DNA of 64,000 bases from Clostridium cellulovorans 743B (GCF_000145275.1 NC_014393.1:5022001-5086000); one strand, 5' to 3'; positions 53,300 to 62,597 are shown, counted from the stretch's first letter. Numbers and translations: made by a program. Notes: generated by a model from the letters alone, not told the origin.

Positions 53300-54544
53300 T
53301 TAATGTTTTACCGTCTCCAATTTCACAGCGGAGTACGTACAAATACTTGCTACAACTATAGTAAATATAATCAATGGATAAAAGCCAAATAAATCGTTAA
53401 CTAACCCTGCTAGATAGCTACAAAATGCTAATGGAAACAACACAATTGTATTCAAAGTCATATAATCTATCCTATTTTTTTCTCCTACTACATCAAACAT
53501 ATAATTTCCATACCCAAGCCAAGCACCAGTTTTAGCTCCAGCTACAATTATAATGCCACACATAATAGGGAATGTATTGATATAAGTATTAGTAAGTAAA
53601 CAGATTAAGGTGGATATAGCTACTGCAAGCCCTATTATTTCAGCAGTTACTATAACATTTCTATTTCCAAACCTTTTACTTATTTTCCCCCACAAAAATC
53701 CTCCAATCATAGATCCAAGCACTTGACATACAACCAAGGTTGAAACTTCTGCAGTACTATATCCTAGTTTATTCTTACAGATAACAATAATGAAAGGAAT
53801 TAAAAGTTCTGCAAACCTTGAAAAAACCTGAGATATAGTCATCTTTTTATAGTTATCGTTTTTATTTAATAGTTTTGGCAATGTCATAAAATACTTTAAA
53901 ACATGTACATCCTCTTTTTTCACTGTTCTTGGGGTATCTTTAACTGGCAAAATAACAATTGCTGATATCACAAGTGTTATACCTCCAGCAGCAAAAATCA
54001 TTACATATTTAATATTCTCAGGAATTGCATCATTATCTAATATCAACTTAATAAAATATCCTGCACAAAGGGACGCTATTCCGCCGAAAAACAACTGATT
54101 TCCTTGAATTTGACCTCTTAAATTTCCTGGGATAGTTCTAGCAAAAACATCACCCCAAGATACTGCAGTAAGGCCATTTATTCCCCAGAAAGTACAATAC
54201 ATTATAACAAAAGACCAAAATATTACTAACGGCTCTTTTACAAATAACAGTACTGGAATCATTAGAAAAGGAAGAGGCCTATGAATAAATATAGTGACCT
54301 TCAAAAGTTTTGACATATCCTTAACTGATGATAGATATGGTCCAAGCAACAGCTTAGGTAAAAGTTTAGCTATCATTATTAATGTCATCGTTAGACCTAA
54401 AAGCTGTACACTTCCTGTAAAGGTGTCAACAAATATTGGTATTACTGTGCTTTCTCCGAAAAAGGCTATACCAAAGAAGAAAAATGTGCCTTCTAAAGTC
54501 ATTGATAATAAATTCCGCTTAGAATCTTTACTTGTATTGCTCAT
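53300..54544 (-). CDS. MFS transporter
   Basis: A 414-residue, 12-TM transporter. The first TM has TFFFFGIAFFGESTVIPIFVDTF (in parts: FFFFGIAFFGESTVIPIF); a central loop with VKDTPRTVKKEDVH separates the halves, and the second half has a GGFLWGKISKRFGNRNV motif-A-like loop. TAGGAGG precedes the ATG. The family moves sugars, drugs or metabolites; this one cannot be assigned. It stands alone between an SdpI-like gene and trxB. Confidence 0.82.
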   Translation of the reverse strand: MSNTSKDSKRNLLSMTLEGTFFFFGIAFFGESTVIPIFVDTFTGSVQLLGLTMTLIMIAKLLPKLLLGPYLSSVKDMSKLLKVTIFIHRPLPFLMIPVLLFVKEPLVIFWSFVIMYCTFWGINGLTAVSWGDVFARTIPGNLRGQIQGNQLFFGGIASLCAGYFIKLILDNDAIPENIKYVMIFAAGGITLVISAIVILPVKDTPRTVKKEDVHVLKYFMTLPKLLNKNDNYKKMTISQVFSRFAELLIPFIIVICKNKLGYSTAEVSTLVVCQVLGSMIGGFLWGKISKRFGNRNVIVTAEIIGLAVAISTLICLLTNTYINTFPIMCGIIIVAGAKTGAWLGYGNYMFDVVGEKNRIDYMTLNTIVLFPLAFCSYLAGLVNDLFGFYPLIIFTIVVASICTYSAVKLETVKH

Positions 54545-54877
54545 AATGAAGTCCTCCTAGTTAGCCTTAAAGCTAATATGCTTTAAACCTAATGATATCT
54601 TTCGTAAGTTCAACAGCTATTATAATAATGAAAAATACATATTAAAATGGTTTATCCTATTATGACAATGGACTTTCTTATACAATAACTTAAATTTTAA
54701 GGTATGAAATCAATATATTACCTTCCCCTATAATTTACAGGGAGCATAACTAATAAAAATTCCCTGGCTAAGTCCAATAAAATTACTTAATTCAGAACAA
54801 AATTTCTTTCCTAAAAATAATATTGTTATATATTTTGCAATAACGTAAAAAAGTATAATATATTTTTAAATACAACA
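54545..54877. other. Intergenic region with no supported gene
   Basis: Contains a weak CAGGGA...TCCCTG hairpin (54737-54765) without a T run. No open frame with a ribosome binding site. Confidence 0.35.
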
Positions 54878-54919
54878 AAAAACAGTAGTAATCACTATAA
54901 TGCAAATACTACTGTTTTA
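54878..54919 (-). terminator. Intrinsic terminator of the gpx-grx-trxB operon
   Basis: AAAACAGTAGTA (54879-54890) pairs with TACTACTGTTTT (54907-54918); TTTTTTGTTG follows on the minus strand, just past the trxB stop. Confidence 0.8.
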
Positions 54920-54935
54920 ACACTTATTCAATTTT

Positions 54936-55874
54936 TTACTTTCTGCTAAGTTCCTCAATATATTTCTCCGCTGCTAAAGCTGCAATAGTTCCATCTGATA
55001 CAGCAGTAGTTATTTGCCTAAAAGGTTTTTGTCTTACATCCCCAGCAGCATAGACACCTTTAATATTAGTAGTCATTCTGTCATCTGTTATCACATAGCC
55101 ACTACTATCTAGATTAATAAACTCCTTAAATAAGTCCGTTTTAGGTTCTGTTCCTATATAGCCAAATACAGCTTCTAATTCTAATTCCTTTTCCTCATTT
55201 GTTTTTGTATTTCTTATAATAGCCTTGTTCACAAACTTTTCACCTTCAACATTGACTAAATCCCAATTATACATTATCTCAACCTTCGGATTTTTCTCAA
55301 GTTCTTCTAATGTGGCCTTTTCCCCTTTAAAATAATCATATCTTCTTATCATGATTACCTTAGAAGCAAACTTAGTTAAGAACAGTGCTTCTTCTAAAGC
55401 AGAATTTCCTCCGCCAACTACAGCCATTGTAGAGCCCTCATACATTGCACCATCACAGACTGCACAATAATGAATTCCTTTGCTTGAAAACTTACTTTCA
55501 TTTGGCACAGGTATCTTTTTAGGAGTTGCTCCAGTAGAAATTATTAAAGTCTTTGTTCTATATATATACTTCTTAGTTTCAATCAGCTTTTCTTCGTCTT
55601 TAAGATTAACACTAACAACGCTATCAAACTCATCTATTTCAGCCCCTAATTCTACAGCCTGTTCCTTCATTAGATCAGCTAAAGCTCCACCTTCAATGGT
55701 TTTAAAGCCAGGGTAATTTTCTATAGTATAGCTTGACCTAACCTGTCCTCCAACCATTTGATTTTCTAGAAGTAGCAAACTCAACTTAGCTCGTGCACCA
55801 TAAATTGCTGCTGTCAAACCAGCAGGACCTCCTCCAATAATCAGGAGGTCCAAATCTTTAATTTCCTTACTCAT
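54936..55874 (-). CDS. trxB: Thioredoxin reductase-like flavoprotein
   Basis: A 312-residue FAD enzyme. The N-terminal FAD motif IIGGGPAGLTAAIYGARA, the redox-active pair CAVC in HYCAVCDGAMYEG (about 134-146) and the NADPH domain VVGGGNSALEEALFL are present; the usual HRRxxxR reads IRRYDYFKG, so NADPH recognition is only partly kept. Together with the CPWC glutaredoxin next to it, the pair resembles the Cp34/Cp9 system of Clostridium pasteurianum that feeds electrons to peroxidases. It is last in the gpx-gpx-grx-trxB operon. Confidence 0.93.
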   Translation of the reverse strand: MSKEIKDLDLLIIGGGPAGLTAAIYGARAKLSLLLLENQMVGGQVRSSYTIENYPGFKTIEGGALADLMKEQAVELGAEIDEFDSVVSVNLKDEEKLIETKKYIYRTKTLIISTGATPKKIPVPNESKFSSKGIHYCAVCDGAMYEGSTMAVVGGGNSALEEALFLTKFASKVIMIRRYDYFKGEKATLEELEKNPKVEIMYNWDLVNVEGEKFVNKAIIRNTKTNEEKELELEAVFGYIGTEPKTDLFKEFINLDSSGYVITDDRMTTNIKGVYAAGDVRQKPFRQITTAVSDGTIAALAAEKYIEELSRK

Positions 55875-55904
55875 TAAACCAACTCCTTATAGATAAATGG
55901 TGTT

Positions 55905-56135
55905 TTAAAGATTTAATAACCTATCTATTTCTTCCTTATCAAAACCTAAGATATATTGTCCATCTATATCTATAATTGGTACACCTCTTTGACCAGTCTT
56001 TTCAACTATTTCTTTTGCTGCTTCCTTATCTTGAGTTACATTAATTTCTTTATAATCAACCCCGTTTGAAGCTAAATATTCCTTTGTTTTAACGCACCAT
56101 GGGCATGTATTTGAAGTATAAACTGTAACACTCAT
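55905..56135 (-). CDS. Glutaredoxin-like protein (NrdH/Cp9 type, CPWC)
   Basis: A 76-residue thioredoxin-fold protein with active site CPWC (residues 10-13), cis-Pro in GQRGVPIIDIDG and the terminal FDKEEIDRLL. Start at ATG 56135 after GAGAGGAG; the longer reading has no site. With the TrxB-like flavoprotein that follows, it is the likely electron donor to the two peroxidases in the same operon. Confidence 0.92.
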   Translation of the reverse strand: MSVTVYTSNTCPWCVKTKEYLASNGVDYKEINVTQDKEAAKEIVEKTGQRGVPIIDIDGQYILGFDKEEIDRLLNL

Positions 56136-56227
56136 TATAAATTCTCCTCTCAATAGTTAATTTTTTTGTGATAATTACTCATATAAGTAAATTACCCATA
56201 TGTTTTTTTATCTATACTGATTATTTT

Positions 56228-56773
56228 CTATAATAAGCTTTTTATAGCTTCTTCCATCTCTGATGGTTCTGATGTTGGTTCAAATCTTTTTACAACATTT
56301 CCATTTCTATCAACAAGAAATTTTGTAAAATTCCATTTTACTGAATCCCCTTCTAAATAAGAAGGCATCTTTTCTTTAAGTACGTTGTATAAAGTTTCTC
56401 CAATTGGGTGCTTCATATCAAACCCTTCAAATGGCTTTTCATTAGTTAAATAATTAAATAGTGGATGTGCTGTTTCTCCTCTTACATCAGTTTTTTCAAA
56501 AATTTGAAAATCAACCCCATAATTTGCTTGGCAGAAATTTTTAACCTCTTGATTATCCCCTGGTTCTTGTTCTGCAAATTGATTGCATGGGAATCCAAGT
56601 ATTTCTAATCCTTGTTCTTTATACTCATCATATAATTTTTCTAAGCCTTCATATTGTGGCGTAAATCCACACTTGCTTGCAGTATTAACTACTAAAACAA
56701 CTTTACCCTTATATCTATCTAATGAAATTTCCTCTCCATCAATAGTTTTAGCTTTAAACTCATAAATTGCCAT
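56228..56773 (-). CDS. Glutathione peroxidase-family thiol peroxidase (copy 1)
   Basis: A 181-residue cysteine-type GPx. Peroxidatic Cys in NTASKCGFTPQYEGL (about residue 36), catalytic Gln in FPCNQFAEQEPGD and Trp in VKWNFTKFLVD; the Cys in PCNQF is the probable resolving Cys, used with thioredoxin-like partners rather than glutathione. Sec is not used: the codon is an ordinary Cys codon. AGGAGG precedes the ATG. A paralogue lies directly upstream. Confidence 0.93.
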   Translation of the reverse strand: MAIYEFKAKTIDGEEISLDRYKGKVVLVVNTASKCGFTPQYEGLEKLYDEYKEQGLEILGFPCNQFAEQEPGDNQEVKNFCQANYGVDFQIFEKTDVRGETAHPLFNYLTNEKPFEGFDMKHPIGETLYNVLKEKMPSYLEGDSVKWNFTKFLVDRNGNVVKRFEPTSEPSEMEEAIKSLL

Positions 56774-56787
56774 ATCTTATTTCCTCC

Positions 56788-57270
56788 CTATGCTTTTTTT
56801 ATTAAACTTTCAATAGTTTCTTCAATTTTTGATGGTTTAGTAGTAGGTGCAAATCTATCTACCACATTACCTTCTGCGTCTACCAAGAACTTTGTGAAGT
56901 TCCATTTTACGCCCCCACCTAATAATCCTTTTTTAGCTGTTGTCAGATACTTATATAAAGGATCCGCATCATCTCCATTTACATTTACTTTTGCGAACAT
57001 TGGAAATGTTACATCGTAAGTGCTTTGACAAAAATTCTTTATAGCAGCATTATCTCCTGGTTCTTGGTTACCAAATTGGTTACATGGGAAAGCAAGAATT
57101 TCTAACTTATCATTTCCGAATTTTTTATACAAATTCTCTAAGTCTTCATATTGTGGTGTAAATCCACACTTACTTGCAGTATTAACAATTAATAAAACCT
57201 TACCCCTGTAATTTGAAAGACTCACTTCCTTACCATTTATATCTTTTACATTGAAATCATATATATTCAT
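56788..57270 (-). CDS. Glutathione peroxidase-family thiol peroxidase (copy 2)
   Basis: A 160-residue GPx, slightly shorter in the C-terminal part than copy 1 (the FDMKHPIGETLYNVL segment of copy 1 is missing). Peroxidatic Cys in NTASKCGFTPQYEDL, Gln in FPCNQFGNQEPGD and Trp in VKWNFTKFLVD are all present. Start chosen at ATG 57270, nine bases after GAGGTG; the longer frame to 57315 would run into the promoter. First gene of the operon behind an OhrR-like operator. Confidence 0.92.
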   Translation of the reverse strand: MNIYDFNVKDINGKEVSLSNYRGKVLLIVNTASKCGFTPQYEDLENLYKKFGNDKLEILAFPCNQFGNQEPGDNAAIKNFCQSTYDVTFPMFAKVNVNGDDADPLYKYLTTAKKGLLGGGVKWNFTKFLVDAEGNVVDRFAPTTKPSKIEETIESLIKKA

Positions 57271-57297
57271 CACATTCACCTCTAAATTTTTATTGAC

Positions 57298-57335
57298 TAC
57301 AATTAAATTGTACACAATTTAATTTTTCGTGTCAA
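57298..57335 (-). promoter_or_regulatory. Promoter of the gpx-grx-trxB operon with OhrR-type operator
   Basis: On the minus strand: TTGACA (57330-57335), 17 bases, TACAAT (57307-57312). The -10 box sits within TACAATTAAATTGTA (57298-57312), a perfect 7-N-7 inverted repeat that matches the OhrR recognition sequence TACAATT-N-AATTGTA. A second, partial copy ACAATTTAATT (57314-57324) overlaps the spacer, so two dimers could bind in tandem. This indicates repression relieved by organic peroxides. Confidence 0.72.
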
Positions 57336-57417
57336 TGTTTTTTTGTAATAATTTTTTGAATTGAATATATCTTTGATAACAAAGCTTTCTCTGACCTAAA
57401 TTATAGTATTATCAAAA

Positions 57418-57447
57418 AATAAAAAACCATGCAAAGCATGATTTTTT
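57418..57447 (-). terminator. Intrinsic terminator after the zinc-ribbon gene
   Basis: AAAAAA-CATGC pairs with GCATG-TTTTTT around AAA; T run on the minus strand. Confidence 0.6.
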
Positions 57448-57476
57448 AGCTAGAATCAATATTCTTTTTTAACAAT

Positions 57477-57836
57477 CTAAAGTTGTTTGTTTTTATGTTC
57501 TTCCATATGTTTTAAAAAGTTAGCTTGTGTTCCATTTTTACCTTGATATCTTAGAAAATCCTCACTAGGATTCATATTAGGCTTATCGACTCCCCCCACT
57601 ATATCAGATTTCATTTTCTCAAATTGTTCTTCTGTAAGTTCTATATAACTGCCACATTTTGGACACCCAATTACGTATTTTGTTTTATATGGTATTATAG
57701 GAATAAAAAATAATGTGAACCAAGTTCTTATCATGTATAGTTTCCATATATCAGTAGTATTGCAATAATTACAAGTCCGTTGAAAAACTGATCCTATGAT
57801 TTTTTTAGTTACTTTACCCCATCCAAAAATTATCAT
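57477..57836 (-). CDS. Zinc-ribbon protein of unknown function
   Basis: A 119-residue protein. Four cysteines in CNYCNT (about 22-27) and CPKCGSYI (about 58-65) form a zinc ribbon split by a hydrophobic segment (MIRTWFTLFFIPIIP), which may be membrane-associated. The C-terminal 50 residues are charged and helical. The layout matches the zinc-ribbon family common in clostridia and bacilli. AGGAGTG precedes the ATG. Function unknown. Confidence 0.75.
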   Translation of the reverse strand: MIIFGWGKVTKKIIGSVFQRTCNYCNTTDIWKLYMIRTWFTLFFIPIIPYKTKYVIGCPKCGSYIELTEEQFEKMKSDIVGGVDKPNMNPSEDFLRYQGKNGTQANFLKHMEEHKNKQL

Positions 57837-57937
57837 TCTGCCACTCCTAACTGCATTTTTTCATATAATTATAGCATTGATTAATATTGCACTCAATTTG
57901 GGGCTTAGTCTAGCTTATTTTTATAATGAATTATTTT

Positions 57938-59116
57938 TTATTTTATAAAACTTTTGAGAACCATTCCTAATCGTCGTATTCCTTCAACAATTCGTTCATC
58001 AGGCATATTTGAATAATTTAATCTAAAGGTATTTTCACAACCACCATTTGGGAAAAAGGAATCTCCTGGTACAAAAGCTACGTTCTTTTCAAGAGCTACC
58101 TGAAAAACTTCTTTAGCTTTTATACCTTTAGGCAATTCAACCCACATGAATAATCCACCTTCTGGTAAGGTATGCTTTGTTCCGTCTGGAAATTCTTTTT
58201 GGATGCATTCTATCATAAGCTCTCTTCTATGTCTATAAGTGGCCTTTATTTTTTCTATGTGATCATCTATATTGAATAATTCCATATATTTTGCAGTTAC
58301 CATTTGTGCAAATATATCTGAATGAAGATCTGTACTTTGCTTGAATGGAACATATTTCTTCATTAAAGTTTCACTAGCACACATCCATCCAATTCTAAAG
58401 CCTGGGCAAAATATCTTTGAAAAAGTGCTAAGATAAATAACCCTTCCCTCTGTATCAAAACTCTTTACTGGAGGAATGCTTTCACCAGCAAATCTAACCT
58501 CACCATAAGGATTATCTTCTATTACAGCAATATCATATTTATTAGCTAAATCTACTAACTTTTTTCTTCTACTAAGACTCATAGTCCTCCCCGTAGGATT
58601 TTGGAAATCAGGTATTGTATATATAAACTTAGCATTTGGAGTTTCCTTTAATACTTTTTCCAATTCTTCCATAATCATTCCTGATTCATCCATAGGAACT
58701 TCCTTGAAATTTGGAAGATAAGTTTTAAATGCCTTAATTGCTGCAAGGTATGTAGGGCTTTCACAGATGATTACATCATCTTTATCTATGAACACCTTTC
58801 CTGAAAGATCAAGACCTTGCTGAGATCCTGATGTTATCATAATATCTTCAACTTTTGTATCTATACCTTGGTTTTTCATTCTTTTACAAATCGCTTCTCT
58901 TAAAGGTACATACCCTTCTGTAGTGCTATACTGAAGTGCAGATTGGCTATTAGTTCTGAGCACTTCTTGACAAACTGTTTTTATTTCTTCAACTGGAAAT
59001 AACTCTGGAGCAGGCAATCCTCCTGCAAAAGATATTATCTCTGGCTTTTCTGTTACCTTTAAAATTTCTCTTATCTCTGATACTTCAATGTAATCATTTC
59101 TTTTAGCAAATTTCAT
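57938..59116 (-). CDS. PLP-dependent aminotransferase, class I/II (2-aminoadipate/aromatic type)
   Basis: A 392-residue aminotransferase. The PLP Lys is in YLSTFSKIFCPGFRIGW (about 235-251); the N-terminal ISFAGGLPAPELFP and PDFQNPTGRTMSLSRRKK (about 170-187) mark the class I/II fold of the LysN/aromatic group. The end RIVEGIRRLGMVLKSF fits. I start at ATG 59116 after GGGGGAATTGATT; the longer frame to 59212 has a poor, basic extension without a site. Monocistronic. Amino donor unknown. Confidence 0.88.
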   Translation of the reverse strand: MKFAKRNDYIEVSEIREILKVTEKPEIISFAGGLPAPELFPVEEIKTVCQEVLRTNSQSALQYSTTEGYVPLREAICKRMKNQGIDTKVEDIMITSGSQQGLDLSGKVFIDKDDVIICESPTYLAAIKAFKTYLPNFKEVPMDESGMIMEELEKVLKETPNAKFIYTIPDFQNPTGRTMSLSRRKKLVDLANKYDIAVIEDNPYGEVRFAGESIPPVKSFDTEGRVIYLSTFSKIFCPGFRIGWMCASETLMKKYVPFKQSTDLHSDIFAQMVTAKYMELFNIDDHIEKIKATYRHRRELMIECIQKEFPDGTKHTLPEGGLFMWVELPKGIKAKEVFQVALEKNVAFVPGDSFFPNGGCENTFRLNYSNMPDERIVEGIRRLGMVLKSFIK

Positions 59117-59431
59117 AATCAATTCCCCCACTATGCATAAAATACTTTTTCTTTTCCTTCGCCCTCTTTTTTGCTTAACATAATACTTGAATATAAAATA
59201 TTCAAATCTCAATATATACTTAAACTACATTAATTCTAACTTCAATTCGGCAAATAGATATAAACACTAGAATTTCCATTTGTTTTTTATTATATCATTA
59301 TATAAAGATAATATATAGTCACTTACATATAATCTAAGTAATTTCAGTGCCCTTAGCACTAGCTAATTCTTCCCATTACCAAACTAGAAATACACTTTCA
59401 CCGTCAAGTTGTTGTCCATAATTAGCACAAA
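59117..59431. other. Intergenic region with no supported gene
   Basis: AT-rich region between the aminotransferase gene and the terminator of the PadR-ABC operon; no gene or strong promoter noticed. Confidence 0.4.
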
Positions 59432-59479
59432 AAATATCCAATCTAGAATTTACTTTCTTTTATTCTAGATTGGATATTT
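59432..59479 (-). terminator. Intrinsic terminator of the PadR-ABC operon
   Basis: An 18-bp perfect stem (59432-59449 with 59462-59479) with TTTTTT after it on the minus strand. Confidence 0.85.
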
Positions 59480-59576
59480 GCATGTAATGAAGTTTTGATA
59501 CTTAATCATAAAATTATTGATACTTGAAAAGATCGCTCACCCAAAAAAAGTTAAACATCTTATAAAGAATAACTTT

Positions 59577-60311
59577 TTACACTTCAGAACGTTTATATAA
59601 AATAACACTCATAATACTATAAAGTGTAAACACTCCCAAATTAACAACCAAGGTCTTTACTATTTCATTTCCATTCATATTCATACCTATTATCTGATTA
59701 ACTTGAGATTGAATTGTATACTCACGTAAAAATTCTAGCTTTTGAAATACACTTGAAGCAAGTGATAAAAATATATCACTAAAATTCACAATAATTAAAT
59801 ACACTGCAAATATAACATAATCATTTTTACCTAAAATAGTTATAACATTAAGGAAAGCTAATGCTCTTAATATTATTGGAATGAGTATAGCAAAATAAAT
59901 AACTAGGCTTTCAACTTGCGCAAAGCTATAATCACTCCCTTTTTTAAAAACTAATATAGAAAGCAAAAATAGTAGTAGGACCATTGTGTATGATAATATA
60001 ACTATTAAACTTTGCACTATCTGTTTTCCAAAGAATATACTAGTTTTATTACCTGTTAAAATTACTGAATTTTTTAATGTATCATATTGATATTCTTCCT
60101 GGTATATAAAACTAAATATCATTAATACATTAATTATCAAATTAAATTTGCTTGGAATACTATTTGAGATCAATATTACCCTATCCATATCATTAAAAAA
60201 TCTAAGATACACACAATAAAATATAATGACTACAGCTATACTCACATTTATTATCCAATAATAAGAACTGTTCTTCAACTTATATATTTCACTTTTTAAA
60301 ATATTCTTCAT
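59577..60311 (-). CDS. ABC-2-type permease (second of two)
   Basis: A 244-residue protein with six TM segments and no enzyme motif; starts with LKSEIYKLKNSSYYWIINVSI, the usual cytoplasmic lead-in of small lantibiotic-immunity permeases. Last gene of the PadR-DUF2812-ATPase-permease-permease operon. Together with the permease before it (40 bases away) it would form a heterodimeric channel served by the BcrA-type ATPase. Substrate unknown. Confidence 0.82.
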   Translation of the reverse strand: MKNILKSEIYKLKNSSYYWIINVSIAVVIIFYCVYLRFFNDMDRVILISNSIPSKFNLIINVLMIFSFIYQEEYQYDTLKNSVILTGNKTSIFFGKQIVQSLIVILSYTMVLLLFLLSILVFKKGSDYSFAQVESLVIYFAILIPIILRALAFLNVITILGKNDYVIFAVYLIIVNFSDIFLSLASSVFQKLEFLREYTIQSQVNQIIGMNMNGNEIVKTLVVNLGVFTLYSIMSVILYKRSEV

Positions 60312-60350
60312 AATTACCTCAGTTTCACCTTATTTAATCACATTCTGTTA

Positions 60351-61100
60351 TTAATAAATTTCTGCTTTCTTAGCCATTAAATTTAAATTAAATACAAGTA
60401 GTGTACTATATACTAATCCCGTTATAGCTGTAAGTAGACAAGCTGAAACACTAAATTCATTGTAAAAAAGATTTCCTATTTGTGCAGGCATAAAGATTAC
60501 TCTTAAGATAGTATTAGAGCTTCTATATAGCATAAACATAATTATGGCATATATCTGAATGTATCCATAATAATAAATTACACATATCAATATTTCTTTT
60601 TTTACTAAAATAGCTAATAAATCGATAATAGCTATTCCTGTTGCAAAACACGGTATGGTTGAAAATAGTTTTATGAAAAATCCAATAAACATCGAATTTG
60701 AATAACCTTCTCCTGGAGGAAGCATTTGAATAGCTACCCCTAAGAACAAAAACAATATAATAGCCATTATAACAGCCATTATTAACTGAACTATATACTT
60801 TGCTAAAAACATTTGCTTTCTACTTAAATTAACGTTAACTAAATTCTTAAAAGTCTTATTTCTAAAATCTTCTGTGAATATAGGAAGGAAAATTAGAAGG
60901 ATTGCATTAATACCAATAACCAATAAATTGCTTATGCTAAGAATTCCATATCTAGTTAAATTAAGTATAGATTCAGCCATCAAAAGTTTCGGTAAAACTC
61001 CACCAATAAATAAGCATCCAATCCCTAAAGCAAATGTAATAACAAATAAATATGGTCGTTTAATAACTTTATATATCTCACCCTTAATGTAATTCAACAT
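60351..61100 (-). CDS. ABC-2-type permease (first of two)
   Basis: A 249-residue protein with six TM segments. It begins MLNYIKGEIYKVIKRPYLFV and has a FRNKTFKNLVNVNLSRKQMF loop (about 81-100) between TM2 and TM3, as in LanE/LanG-like permeases. It starts four bases after the ATPase stop, so translation is coupled. Role as membrane partner of the ATPase is inferred from position and size. Confidence 0.84.
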   Translation of the reverse strand: MLNYIKGEIYKVIKRPYLFVITFALGIGCLFIGGVLPKLLMAESILNLTRYGILSISNLLVIGINAILLIFLPIFTEDFRNKTFKNLVNVNLSRKQMFLAKYIVQLIMAVIMAIILFLFLGVAIQMLPPGEGYSNSMFIGFFIKLFSTIPCFATGIAIIDLLAILVKKEILICVIYYYGYIQIYAIIMFMLYRSSNTILRVIFMPAQIGNLFYNEFSVSACLLTAITGLVYSTLLVFNLNLMAKKAEIY

Positions 61101-61104
61101 ATCT

Positions 61105-62013
61105 TTATTCCCTCCCTATTAACTCTAGGAAATATTCTTCCAAGCTTATACCATTCATTTCTAAAGAATATACATCTATATCATTTTCTAATAATATACG
61201 ATTAATCTGATTAGAGTTTTTATTAAAATTAAATATCTTTATTTGCCTATCATCAACAATTTCATATGTGGTACACTTTAACTTTTCTTCTAAGACTTTC
61301 GAAGTTCTTTTAGCATCACTAACTTTCACTTCAATATAGTGTGTACATTTTTCTTCTAACTGTTCAGCCGTTATTTCTTCTATTAACTCTCCTTTATCAA
61401 TAAATCCATATTTTGTTGCTAATTGTGAAAGTTCGCTTAAAATATGACTTGAAATAAAAATAGTTGTTCCAAGTTCTTTATTTTGCTTGATTAATATATC
61501 TCTAATTTCCTTAATGCCTTCAGGATCAAGACCATTTATTGGTTCATCTAAAATTAATAAATCTGGATTACCTAAAAGTGCTAAAGCCAATCCTAAACGT
61601 TGTTTCATTCCTAGTGAAAACTTTTTAAACTTTTTATCTCTAGCATCACTAAGCCCAACCATCGAAATGACTTCATTAACATCTACCTCTTTAGGCAACC
61701 CTTTTACTATTTTATAATATTCAAGATTTTGTTTAGCTGTAAAATACGGATAAAAAGCTGGGTTCTCTATCATAGCACCAATTCTAAAGTGCTGATTAAT
61801 ATTGTTCTTTGAATGACTATCAAATAGTTTAATCATCCCTTTACTAGTATTTACCATAGATAATACCATTTTCATTATTGTTGTTTTACCTGCACCATTT
61901 TTTCCAACTAAACCATATATCTCTCCAGGCAAAATTTTCATATTAACATTATTCACTACTTTTTCATTTCCGTAATATTTTGTTAACTGCTCTGTTACTA
62001 ACACTGTATCCAT
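61105..62013 (-). CDS. BcrA-type ABC transporter ATP-binding protein
   Basis: A 302-residue ATPase. Walker A GKNGAGKTT (about 35-43), signature FSLGMKQRLGLALALL, Walker B LLILDEPINGLDPEG. The C-terminal extension (EITAEQLEEKCTHYIEVKVSDAKR) is clearly homologous to that of the ATPase at 47184-48107, so the two modules are paralogous. Start at ATG 62013 after GAGGG; the TTG at 62028 overlaps the site. Confidence 0.92.
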   Translation of the reverse strand: MDTVLVTEQLTKYYGNEKVVNNVNMKILPGEIYGLVGKNGAGKTTIMKMVLSMVNTSKGMIKLFDSHSKNNINQHFRIGAMIENPAFYPYFTAKQNLEYYKIVKGLPKEVDVNEVISMVGLSDARDKKFKKFSLGMKQRLGLALALLGNPDLLILDEPINGLDPEGIKEIRDILIKQNKELGTTIFISSHILSELSQLATKYGFIDKGELIEEITAEQLEEKCTHYIEVKVSDAKRTSKVLEEKLKCTTYEIVDDRQIKIFNFNKNSNQINRILLENDIDVYSLEMNGISLEEYFLELIGRE

Positions 62014-62048
62014 GATTAAATCCCTCAATTTCCAATTTATTTGCTTTA

Positions 62049-62597
62049 TTACTCTTGAATCATCCTCTGACTCTTTAAATCTTTAATTACCTTTCCAAGT
62101 TTAAATGCTGGATACTGATACAATAGAGCGATAATAAACTCTGCAAAAGCAATCCATGCTATATTCGCAATAAACACACATCCAAATACAATAGCAATAC
62201 ATGATTTTACTTCACAACTTTTTTTTCGAATTTTATATTCACTAATTTTTGAATCTATGTCTGAGTTGATTTCAAACTTACCTTCCTTTGATTTTCTTAA
62301 TGCATAAATAACACTCTTCCTATTGGTTGTATTTAGTATCTCTGCATTTTGCTCTTGGAGCAATTCTCTAAGCATAACATTCTTTTCCTTGTCAATTGAA
62401 TCACCATCTTCTTTAAATAGAAAAGCTATCCTACATATATATTCACCAAGCTCGCATTCTTCAAATTCATAAATAAATCCATATTTTATGGAGCTAATTT
62501 TCCATCCCTTAGAAAGCATACAATTAATAAAATTCTCCTCATCATCAGTGATTAAATAATATCTAAACATTATTTTCTTATTTTTAATTTGTTTCAC
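62049..62597 (-). CDS. DUF2812 domain membrane protein
   Basis: A 182-residue protein. The N-terminal 110 residues (MFRYYLITDDEENFINCML, GWKISSIKYGFIYEFEECE) fit the DUF2812 domain; a C-terminal TM pair lies at about 138-172. DUF2812 genes usually travel with PadR regulators and ABC modules, as here (26 bases after padR, 20 before the ATPase start site). Start at GTG 62597 after GAGGGGG. Role unknown; perhaps a sensor for the module. Confidence 0.82.
   Translation of the reverse strand: MKQIKNKKIMFRYYLITDDEENFINCMLSKGWKISSIKYGFIYEFEECELGEYICRIAFLFKEDGDSIDKEKNVMLRELLQEQNAEILNTTNRKSVIYALRKSKEGKFEINSDIDSKISEYKIRKKSCEVKSCIAIVFGCVFIANIAWIAFAEFIIALLYQYPAFKLGKVIKDLKSQRMIQE

Noticed and set aside
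54737..54765. CAGGGA...TCCCTG hairpin as a terminator
   Set aside because: Six-bp stem, long loop and no T run on either strand.
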